From an uncultured Sutterella sp. (lineage in GTDB: Bacteria > Pseudomonadota > Gammaproteobacteria > Burkholderiales > Burkholderiaceae_F), in assembly GCA_949282745.1 (NCBI GenBank), contig CASDQM010000047.1, positions 310,001 to 374,000 on the forward strand: a stretch of 64,000 nucleotides of DNA, read 5' to 3'. This document shows, piece after piece, positions 51,693 through 58,659 of this stretch (its first letter is position 1; each line of letters begins with the position of its first letter). The translations under genes were made by a program, and so were the position numbers. Below the pieces are notes generated by a model. That model saw only the letters and a list, made by a program, of their open reading frames with translations, did not search any database and was not told the origin of the DNA.

Positions 51693-52985
51693 ATGAGTTA
51701 CTTTCCGACCTGGAAACTGAAAACAGAAGGCATCATCGCCCCCGACGAAAGACTTCCGACGGGGCAGACGATCGCCCTGGGTCTTCAGCACGTCGTGGCC
51801 ATGTTCGGCTCCACCGTGCTGGCACCGATTTTGATGGGTTTCGACCCCAATTTGGCTGTATTGATGAGTGGCATCGGGACACTCATTTTTTTTGCTTTGG
51901 TGGGCGGTCACGTGCCTAGCTACCTCGGCTCCTCCTTCGCCCTCATCGGCGTCGTGATCGCCGCCACGGGTTATGCGGCGGGAACGGGCGCCAACCCCAA
52001 CATCGGGGTCGCCCTGGGCGGCATCATAGCCTGCGGAGCGGTATACGCCCTCGTGGGGCTCATCGTGATGTTCACGGGCGTGCAGTGGATTGAAAAACTC
52101 ATGCCCCCCGTCGTGACGGGCGCCGTCGTGGCCGTGATCGGGCTCAATCTCGCCCCCACGGCCGTGCGCAGCGTCGGCGGCACCGACTTCAACGCCTGGA
52201 TGGCCGTGCTTACGGTCCTCTGCGTGGGCGGCGTCGCGGTCTTCACGCGCGGCCTCCTGCAGAAGCTCCTGATCCTCGTGGGTCTCGGCCTTTCGTACCT
52301 GATCTACGCGATCCTCTCGAACGTGCTCGGCATCGGCGGCAAGCCCATCGACTTCTCCCTCATCGCCAACGCCCCCTGGTTCGGGATGCCCTCGTTTACC
52401 TCGCCCGTCTTCAGCGTCGACGCCATCGCGCTGATCGTGCCGGTCGTCATCATTCTCGTCGGCGAAAACCTCGGCCACATCAAGGCCGTCACCGCCATGA
52501 CGGGCCGCAATCTCGACCCCTACATGGGCCGCGCCTTCCTCGGCGACGGGATCGCCACCATGGTGTCGGGCGCCTGCGGCGGCACGGGCGTGACGACCTA
52601 CGGTGAAAACATCGGCGTGATGGCCGCCACGCGCGTCTACTCCACCCTGATCTTCCCCGTGGCCGCCCTCTTTGCGATCGTGCTCGGCTTCTCGCCCAAA
52701 TTCGGCGCCGTCATCCAGACGATTCCGCAGGCCATCCTCGGCGGCACCTCCATCGTCGTCTTCGGTCTCATCGCCGTGGCCGGCGCCCGCGTGTGGGTGG
52801 TCAACAAGGTGGACTTCGGCGACAACCGCAACCTCATCGTGGCGGCCGTGACGCTCATTCTCGGCGGCGGCGACTTCACGCTCAATCTCGGCGGCTTCAT
52901 GCTGGGCGGCATCGGGACGGCCACCTTCGGGGCCATCCTTCTGAACGCCATCATGCAGTTCGGCGAAAAGCGCCAGAACCGCTGA
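51693..52985 (+). CDS. NCS2-family nucleobase:cation symporter (uracil permease-like)
   Basis: 430 residues with about 14 hydrophobic segments. NCS2 marks are GLQHVVAMFGSTVLAP in helix 1, GENLGHIKAV with the substrate/proton Glu in helix 8, and CGGTGVTTYGENIGVMA in helix 10, whose TTYGENIG resembles UraA/RutG uracil transporters rather than xanthine permeases. The ATG at 51693 has CGGAG seven bases upstream. Uracil or thymine uptake is the likely job; substrate choice is inferred from the helix-10 motif. Confidence 0.92.
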   Translation: MSYFPTWKLKTEGIIAPDERLPTGQTIALGLQHVVAMFGSTVLAPILMGFDPNLAVLMSGIGTLIFFALVGGHVPSYLGSSFALIGVVIAATGYAAGTGANPNIGVALGGIIACGAVYALVGLIVMFTGVQWIEKLMPPVVTGAVVAVIGLNLAPTAVRSVGGTDFNAWMAVLTVLCVGGVAVFTRGLLQKLLILVGLGLSYLIYAILSNVLGIGGKPIDFSLIANAPWFGMPSFTSPVFSVDAIALIVPVVIILVGENLGHIKAVTAMTGRNLDPYMGRAFLGDGIATMVSGACGGTGVTTYGENIGVMAATRVYSTLIFPVAALFAIVLGFSPKFGAVIQTIPQAILGGTSIVVFGLIAVAGARVWVVNKVDFGDNRNLIVAAVTLILGGGDFTLNLGGFMLGGIGTATFGAILLNAIMQFGEKRQNR

Positions 52986-53010
52986 CGCACGCCTCCCCGA
53001 TCCCTGAAAA

Positions 53011-53050
53011 CACGTCGGCCCGGCTCATGATGAGTCGGGCCGACGCGTTT
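53011..53050 (+). terminator. Terminator between NCS2 permease and convergent small gene
   Basis: Perfect 10-bp stem CGTCGGCCCG (53013-53022) with CGGGCCGACG (53036-53045), then CGTTTTG. Confidence 0.82.
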
Positions 53051-53060
53051 TGTCGGGGCT

Positions 53061-53549
53061 TCAGCGAGGATCCCTTTCCTCGAGGAGATCGGCGAGCACG
53101 CCGAGCGCAAAGGCTTCGTCCTTGGCGCGATAGGCCTTCTCACGAATCGCCTCGATCCTTTCGTCGGGCAGCTTTGCCGAGGGAACGAGCGAACAGACGT
53201 GCGTCACGCGGGCGTCTTCGCCCTTGCGCTCGAGCGCGATTTCGTTTCGCCCGTGCACCTTGCCCTCGGCGTCGAGAATCCAGTGCGTAAAGCGCTCCCC
53301 GGTCCCTTCGATGCAGTCCGTGGCCGTGGCGCCGCCGCCGAAGTGCAGCTTGCGAACGAGGAGCGTCGGCGTCTCGGAGACGACCGTCACGTTCTCAATG
53401 CCGTCCCAATACCGATGGGCCCTGCGGAAACCCGCCTGAAACGCCTTGCGGTAGTCCTCGAAAGCTACGCCGTAGTTGGAAAGCGGCACCTCCACGGAAA
53501 ACTCGTAGTAGGGATTCAGAGCGACCGCGCGAAAATCCTTCGTATCCAT
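53061..53549 (-). CDS. Uncharacterised protein, possibly SRPBCC/AtaL-like fold
   Basis: 162 residues, no signal or membrane segment. I do not recognise it firmly. The pattern YEFSVEVPLS at the N-terminus, a central LLVRKLHFGGGATATDCI, and FTHWILDAEGKVHGRNEIALER suggest an alternating beta-strand START/SRPBCC-like fold such as DUF1857/AtaL, but this is a weak call. It is 9 bases downstream of the aapM stop, in the position where the ATPase gene of an aap operon would be expected, so it is probably cotranscribed with the transporter. Confidence 0.55.
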   Translation of the reverse strand: MDTKDFRAVALNPYYEFSVEVPLSNYGVAFEDYRKAFQAGFRRAHRYWDGIENVTVVSETPTLLVRKLHFGGGATATDCIEGTGERFTHWILDAEGKVHGRNEIALERKGEDARVTHVCSLVPSAKLPDERIEAIREKAYRAKDEAFALGVLADLLEERDPR

Positions 53550-53558
53550 TACAACTCC

Positions 53559-54659
53559 TTAACGCACCTCAAGGGCCGAGGCGCTTCGCTTGGCGCCCGT
53601 AAGATAGCCCTCGAGCCATTGACTGTAGCGGGACATCGCGAAGCTCGACACGAAATAGACGGCCGCGATGAAGACGTAGCCCTCGACAAAGTAATTGCGC
53701 CACACGGCGTCGCCGAGCGCCAGACGAAGGCTTCCCGTCAGGTCGTACATCGAGACGACCGTCACGAGCGACGTGTCCATGAAGCAGGACAGAAGACTGT
53801 TGACGAAGGCGGGAATGACGGCGACCAGGGCCTGCGGCAGAATCACACTCACGTAGGCCTGACGCTTCGTGAGTCCGAGGGAATACGCGGCGTTGAACTG
53901 TCCCTTCGGAATCGTCTGCAGACCGCCCCGGACGGTTTCGGCCATGTAGGCGGCCTGAAAGAGAACGATCGCCACGGTGATGCGCCAGAAGGCGTCGACC
54001 TGGATTTGCGAGGGCATCACCAGGGGGAAGATGAAGGCCGCCACGAAGAGGACGGTGATGAGGGGCACCCCGCGAACCAATTCCACGTAGCCCGTCGCGA
54101 GAAGGCGCACGATCGGCATGTGGCTGCGCCGTCCGATGGCGAGCGCGATCCCGAGGGGAACGGAAAGCGTCATCCCGAAGAGCGTGAGGAGCACGGTGAG
54201 GGGAAGTCCGCCCCACATGTCCGTCGAAACGGGCGTGAGGCCCCCGACGCCGCCCGAAAGAAGCGAGAAGAAGAAGACGAGCGTCGCGGCCCAGCCCGCG
54301 GCGAGGCCGCGCGCGCCCTGCCGCGTCCAGAAGGCGGGCACCGCGCTCACGACGGTCATGCCGAGCAGAAGCGCCATGGCGACGCCCGGACGCCATTGTT
54401 CTTCATAGGGATAGCGCCCGAAGAGGATGAGGCGCCACTTCTCCGTGACGAAGCCCCAGCAGGCGCCGTCCGCCTGCGCGCAGGCCGCGGGATCGGCCGC
54501 CCATTCGGCGTTCACGACGCCCCAGCGGAAAAGAAGGAAAAGCACCGTGCAGACGACGGCTCCGACGACGAGCGTCAGAAGCGTCGCCCAGGGCGAATAG
54601 CAATAGCGTTCCCGAAAAGTCTGCCAAAGTCCGGGACGGCGGATCGTGTGAATTTCCAT
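53559..54659 (-). CDS. aapM: Polar amino acid ABC transporter permease AapM-like
   Basis: 366 residues. Membrane segments near 25-45, 93-108, 120-140 precede a binding-protein-dependent permease domain with the His/Glu/Gln-permease motif GYVELVRGVPLITVLF and the EAA loop AAYSLGLTKRQAYVSVILPQ. The long N-terminal part with an extra periplasmic stretch is typical of AapM/YhdY/BztC. It lies 18 bases after aapQ. Confidence 0.92.
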   Translation of the reverse strand: MEIHTIRRPGLWQTFRERYCYSPWATLLTLVVGAVVCTVLFLLFRWGVVNAEWAADPAACAQADGACWGFVTEKWRLILFGRYPYEEQWRPGVAMALLLGMTVVSAVPAFWTRQGARGLAAGWAATLVFFFSLLSGGVGGLTPVSTDMWGGLPLTVLLTLFGMTLSVPLGIALAIGRRSHMPIVRLLATGYVELVRGVPLITVLFVAAFIFPLVMPSQIQVDAFWRITVAIVLFQAAYMAETVRGGLQTIPKGQFNAAYSLGLTKRQAYVSVILPQALVAVIPAFVNSLLSCFMDTSLVTVVSMYDLTGSLRLALGDAVWRNYFVEGYVFIAAVYFVSSFAMSRYSQWLEGYLTGAKRSASALEVR

Positions 54660-54677
54660 GTTGACTCCGGACGAACT

Positions 54678-55853
54678 TCAGAAGGAACTCTTCATGACGG
54701 CCCGGTTGATGCGGTTCATCACGACGGCCGTAACGAGGTTGAGAAGAAGGTACACGAGCATGATGAGGCTGATCACTTCGAGGGCCTGCGCCGTCACGTT
54801 GATCGCCGTGTTGCCCACGCTCACCACGTCCGGATAGCCGACCAGAACGGCGAGGGACGAATTTTTCGTGAGGTTCATGTACTGGCTGGCGAGCGGCGGA
54901 ATCGCCAGGCGCAGGGACTGCGGCACGACGATGTAGCTCACCGTTTCGGAGCGGGTGAGACCGAGCGCGTAGCCCGCGAGCCACTGTCCGGGCTTGACGG
55001 CGAGCACGCCCGCTCGGACGATTTCGGCGATGGAGGCCGAAGTGAAGAGCGTGAGACCCAACCAGAGCGTGAGAAATTCCGGCGTCCACTGTCCGCCCCC
55101 GCGCAGCGCAAAGCGCGTCGCCTTCGGGTGCTCCCACCCGCCGATCGCGCCCGCCGCAATCCAGGCGAGGGCGAAGACGAGGAAAAAGACGGCCACGGCC
55201 AGAAGCGAGGCGTTGAGCGAGGTCGTCTTCCTGGCGCGCCACCAGCGCACGGCTGCCGCCGCCACGCCCGCCGTGCCGAGCGCTCCGAAGACGGCCCACC
55301 AGCCCCAGAGGGGCTTGGCGTACTGAAGTCCCGCCTTGGAGAGGAAGAGCCAGTCCCCGAGGTGCCAGGCGCGGTTCCCCGCAGGGAGCCACTCGGTCAC
55401 GACGAGGTAGATCGCAAAGAGCAGCACGAGAAGCGGAATGTTTCGGTACGCCTCGACGTGGGCCGTGCCGAGCAGACGAAGCATCGGGTGCTTGGACAAA
55501 CGCATGAGCCCGACGACGAAGCCGAGGACGGTCGACGTCACGATCGCCCAGACGGACACGTAGAGCGTGTTGAGGGTCCCCACGCCGAAGGCGCGCAGGA
55601 AGCTGTCGGCGCTCGAAAAGAGAATCAGCGTCTCGCCGATTTCAAAGCCGGCCCGGGCGGCAAGGAAGTCGAAGCCGCTGCGGATGTTGCGCTCCTCCAG
55701 ATTGGCGCCCACCGTCATGACGACGGCCGCGACGACCGCCACGAAGATCAGAAGCAAAGCCGCCTGCAGCGTGTACTCCCGACGCTTTCTGACGCTTTCC
55801 CGCAGTCGCCAGGCTGCGTCGCCGCCCGACGTAAAACCGTCTCGAATCAACAC
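54678..55853 (-). CDS. aapQ: Polar amino acid ABC transporter permease AapQ-like
   Basis: 391 residues. An N-terminal membrane segment (about 30-50), then GTLNTLYVSVWAIVTSTVLG and HVEAYRNIPLLVLLF, a large insertion with two extra segments, and the EAA loop GYALGLTRSETVSYIVVPQ. This is the AapQ/YhdX/BztB pattern of broad L-amino-acid importers. It pairs with AapM and follows the binding-protein gene across two hairpins. Confidence 0.92.
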   Translation of the reverse strand: MLIRDGFTSGGDAAWRLRESVRKRREYTLQAALLLIFVAVVAAVVMTVGANLEERNIRSGFDFLAARAGFEIGETLILFSSADSFLRAFGVGTLNTLYVSVWAIVTSTVLGFVVGLMRLSKHPMLRLLGTAHVEAYRNIPLLVLLFAIYLVVTEWLPAGNRAWHLGDWLFLSKAGLQYAKPLWGWWAVFGALGTAGVAAAAVRWWRARKTTSLNASLLAVAVFFLVFALAWIAAGAIGGWEHPKATRFALRGGGQWTPEFLTLWLGLTLFTSASIAEIVRAGVLAVKPGQWLAGYALGLTRSETVSYIVVPQSLRLAIPPLASQYMNLTKNSSLAVLVGYPDVVSVGNTAINVTAQALEVISLIMLVYLLLNLVTAVVMNRINRAVMKSSF

Positions 55854-55875
55854 TCTCAGAGATGTCCCAAGAAAA

Positions 55876-55893
55876 GGGGGTCCGTCACGGGAC
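55876..55893 (-). terminator. Second hairpin between aapJ and aapQ
   Basis: GGGTCC (55878-55883 region) pairs with GGACCC across GTCACG; on the minus strand CCTTTTCTT follows. Acts after the stronger hairpin at 55898. Confidence 0.5.
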
Positions 55894-55897
55894 CCTT

Positions 55898-55940
55898 GTC
55901 AAAAAATCGAAAAGGCGAAGTCTTGCCCGGACTCCGCCTT
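55898..55940 (-). terminator. Terminator/attenuator after aapJ
   Basis: 11-bp stem (one G-T pair), 55912-55922 with 55930-55940, followed on the minus strand by TTCGATTTTTT. It would reduce permease message relative to binding protein, as usual in such operons. Confidence 0.8.
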
Positions 55941-55955
55941 TGCCCGCAACGTTTC

Positions 55956-56981
55956 TCAGCGAATCGGCATGGCATACATCAGGCCGCCGTCCGTCCAGAG
56001 ACGATTGAGGCCGCGCGGCAGATTCAGGGGCGATTCGGGGCCGAAGAATTCGGTCCAGGATTCGCCGTAGTTGCCGACCTGCTTGATGATGCGGTACGAC
56101 CAGTCCTTGTCGAGCCCGATCATCTGTCCCATGTCTTCGCCCACGCCGACGAGACGGCGCACGTCGGCGCTCTGACTCGTCTTGCGGACTTCGTCGACGT
56201 TGGCCTTCGTCACGCCGAGTTCTTCGGCGCCGAGCATGGCCGCGAAGGTCCAGCGGACGATCTGGAACCATTCGTCGTCACCGCGGCGAACGGCGGGGCC
56301 GAGCGGTTCCTTGCTGATCGTTTCGGGGAGGATTTCGTAGTCCTGCGGATTGCCCGAGCGCAGACGGGCGCCCGCGAGGTCGGACATGTCGGTCGTGTAC
56401 GCGTCGCAACGGCCCGAAAGGAAAGCGCTCTGCGTGGCTTCGGTCGTGTCGAAGACGACGGTCTTGAAGCTCATGCCGTTGGCGTTGAAGTATTCGGAGA
56501 GCGTCTTTTCGGAGCTCGTTCCGGTCTGCACGCACACGGTCGCGCCGTCGAGTTCACGCGCGCTCTTGAGGCCGAGCGACTTCGGAACGAGGAAGCCCTG
56601 ACCGTCGTAGTAGGAAACCGCCACGAAGACCGAGCCCTGGCTGGCGTCGCGGGTCATGTTCCAGGTCGTGTTGCGCGCGAGGATGTCGATTTCCCCGGAC
56701 TGCAGCGCCGTAAACCGCTGCGGCGAATTGAGGGGGACGTACTTCACCTTTTCCGAATCGCCCAGAACAGCGGCCGCCACGGCGCGGCAGACGTTGACGT
56801 CGAGCCCCTTCCACTTCCCCTGGCTGTCCGCGGAGGAAAAGCCGGGCGCGGACGTGTTCACGCCGCAGAGCACGAAGCCGCGGGACTTCACGGCGTCGAG
56901 AACCGCTCCGGCCTGGGAGGGGAGAGACCAAGAGAGCAAGGCGGCGCTCACGGCGCCGAACACGGCGATCTTCTTCATCAT
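55956..56981 (-). CDS. aapJ: Periplasmic amino acid-binding protein AapJ-like
   Basis: 341 residues from the ATG at 56981, which has AAAGGA seven bases upstream. Signal peptide MMKKIAVFGAVSAALLSWS with cleavage near SQA. The mature protein shows the family-3 solute-binding motifs VLCGVNTSAPGFSSADSQG, GLDVNVCRAVAAAVLGD and LNSPQRFTALQSGEIDIL, and the AapJ-type end WSYRIIKQVGNYGESWTEFF. It delivers L-amino acids (Glu, Asp, Gln and others in relatives) to AapQM. Confidence 0.95.
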   Translation of the reverse strand: MMKKIAVFGAVSAALLSWSLPSQAGAVLDAVKSRGFVLCGVNTSAPGFSSADSQGKWKGLDVNVCRAVAAAVLGDSEKVKYVPLNSPQRFTALQSGEIDILARNTTWNMTRDASQGSVFVAVSYYDGQGFLVPKSLGLKSARELDGATVCVQTGTSSEKTLSEYFNANGMSFKTVVFDTTEATQSAFLSGRCDAYTTDMSDLAGARLRSGNPQDYEILPETISKEPLGPAVRRGDDEWFQIVRWTFAAMLGAEELGVTKANVDEVRKTSQSADVRRLVGVGEDMGQMIGLDKDWSYRIIKQVGNYGESWTEFFGPESPLNLPRGLNRLWTDGGLMYAMPIR

Positions 56982-57203
56982 GATGGTGTCCTTTTGTTTT
57001 GCGTGGGGTTTCGGAGACAAGGCGTCCGTTCTCAACAGTCTACACAGAGCCGCCCTCCTCATTGCGCCGAGCATCCCGAAAATGATGCATTTCTACGAGA
57101 AACTGCGCAGATCGGTAGTTTGCCTCTATGAAGCGATTCCGCACAAATAACAAAAATCATGACCGTGATAAAATCAACGGGTTGTCATTTCCTGAGGATT
57201 CCT

Positions 57204-58583
57204 ATGGTCTCGTTCGGACAAGTTTTTCTGCTCTTAGCTTTGGTGTGCATCAGCGCCTTCTTTTCTTCGGCTGAGATTTCGATCGCCGCCTCCCGCAAAT
57301 CGCGACTGCAGTCGCTCTATGAAGACGGGGAGCGAAGAGCCAAACTCGTCCTCGATCTGCAGGAACATCCCGGTCCCTTCTTCTCGGCGCTTCAGGTCGC
57401 CGTCAACGCGGTCGCGCTCTTGGGCGGCATCGTGGGGGACGCCGCCTTCTCCCCCTTCTTCGACTGGTGCCTCTCCTTCGTTCTGAAGCCGGAACAGTTC
57501 CCGAACCTCGGATTCATCCTCTCCTTCATCCTGTCGACGTCGCTCTTCGTCATCTTCGCGGACCTGCTCCCGAAGCGCCTGGCGCTCATCAAGCCCGAGC
57601 CCGTCGCCATGTTCGTCGTGCGCCCGATGCGGCTCTTCATCCGCCTCCTGCGCCCGATCGTCTTCCTTCTGTCCAAGTTCTCCGACAGCGTCCTCAGAGC
57701 CTGCGGCTTCCCGACGCAGCGTCAGGACTCCATCACGCCGGAAGACATTCTCGCCTCGGTCGGCGCGGGCGCCAAGGCCGGCATCATCGCGCCGCAGGAA
57801 GAGGCGGTGATCCAGAACGTCTTCGAACTCGAAAGCCGTCTCGTGCCCTCGGCCATGACGCCGCGCGAAAACATCGTCTTCTTCACGCTCGACGAAGAAG
57901 AGAGCAGCGTGCGCGCCAAGATCGCGACGGTCCCCTACAACCGCTTCCTCGTGTGCGACCGGGATCTCGACCACGTCGTGGGCTTCGTCGATTCGAAACA
58001 TCTGCTTCGCTGCGTGCTCGAGGAAAAGCCGATCGTCTTCAAGGAACACGGCCTCGTGCAGAGCTGCCAGTTCATTCCCGATTCGCTCACGCTCTCGGAA
58101 GCCCTCGACGTCTTCCAGCGCACGAAGTCCGACTTCGCGATCATCCTCAACGAATACGCGCTCGTCGTGGGGCTCATCACGATCAACGACATCATGAGCA
58201 CGGTGATGGGGGACCTCGTCATCACCGCCGACGAGCAGCAGATCATCCAGCGCGACGAAAATTCCTGGATCATCGACGGCTCCACCCCGGTGGACGACGT
58301 GCAGCACGCCCTGCAGCTCGGAGACTTCCCGGAAGACTCCACCTACGAAACCGTGGCGGGCTTCATGATGTACATGCTGCGCAAGATCCCGAAGATCACC
58401 GACAAGGTCACCTGGAACGGCTACACCTTCGAAGTGCTCGACGTGGACAACCACAAGATCGACCAGGTGCTCGTGACGCGCACGCCGACGTCTCTCGTCC
58501 CGGACGCCCAGGGAAGTGCCGCGGCGTCCGCTCCGACCGTCCAAACGACCGACGCAGAGACCGCCGCCGAAAAGGCGGACTGA
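57204..58583 (+). CDS. CNNM/CorC-family membrane protein (hemolysin family, YtfL-like)
   Basis: 459 residues from the ATG at 57204 (GAGGA five bases upstream). N-terminal CNNM/DUF21 domain with about four membrane segments (first: FLLLALVCISAFFSSAEISI, with the AEISI/ASRKSR motif), two CBS domains (about 205-330) and a C-terminal CorC_HlyC domain (DENSWIIDGSTPVDDVQHAL). Relatives export Mg2+ or affect polyamine tolerance. The name hemolysin is historical. A TAAAAT element at 57171-57176 may be its -10. Confidence 0.9.
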   Translation: MVSFGQVFLLLALVCISAFFSSAEISIAASRKSRLQSLYEDGERRAKLVLDLQEHPGPFFSALQVAVNAVALLGGIVGDAAFSPFFDWCLSFVLKPEQFPNLGFILSFILSTSLFVIFADLLPKRLALIKPEPVAMFVVRPMRLFIRLLRPIVFLLSKFSDSVLRACGFPTQRQDSITPEDILASVGAGAKAGIIAPQEEAVIQNVFELESRLVPSAMTPRENIVFFTLDEEESSVRAKIATVPYNRFLVCDRDLDHVVGFVDSKHLLRCVLEEKPIVFKEHGLVQSCQFIPDSLTLSEALDVFQRTKSDFAIILNEYALVVGLITINDIMSTVMGDLVITADEQQIIQRDENSWIIDGSTPVDDVQHALQLGDFPEDSTYETVAGFMMYMLRKIPKITDKVTWNGYTFEVLDVDNHKIDQVLVTRTPTSLVPDAQGSAAASAPTVQTTDAETAAEKAD

Positions 58584-58602
58584 TCCGACGTCCCGAAAAC
58601 AG

Positions 58603-58638
58603 AATGAGGCGCCCTTCGGGGCGCCTCATTTGTTTTGT
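58603..58638. terminator. Terminator shared by CNNM gene and topB
   Basis: Perfect 10-bp stem AATGAGGCGC (58603-58612) with GCGCCTCATT (58621-58630), extended by CC/GG around a TTC-type loop; TGTTTTG follows on the plus strand and CTGTTTT on the minus strand. Confidence 0.88.
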
Positions 58639-58659
58639 TGCTTTGAGACCGTCTCGCCG

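Noticed and set aside
53199..57131. Plus-strand open frame of 1310 codons opposite the aap operon
   Set aside because: His/Arg/Glu/Gly-rich antisense frame over three clearly identified transporter genes.
57165..57182. FNR-like TTGATTTTATCAC upstream of the CNNM gene
   Set aside because: The second half is shifted by one base from the FNR spacing and probably reflects the -10 TAAAAT.
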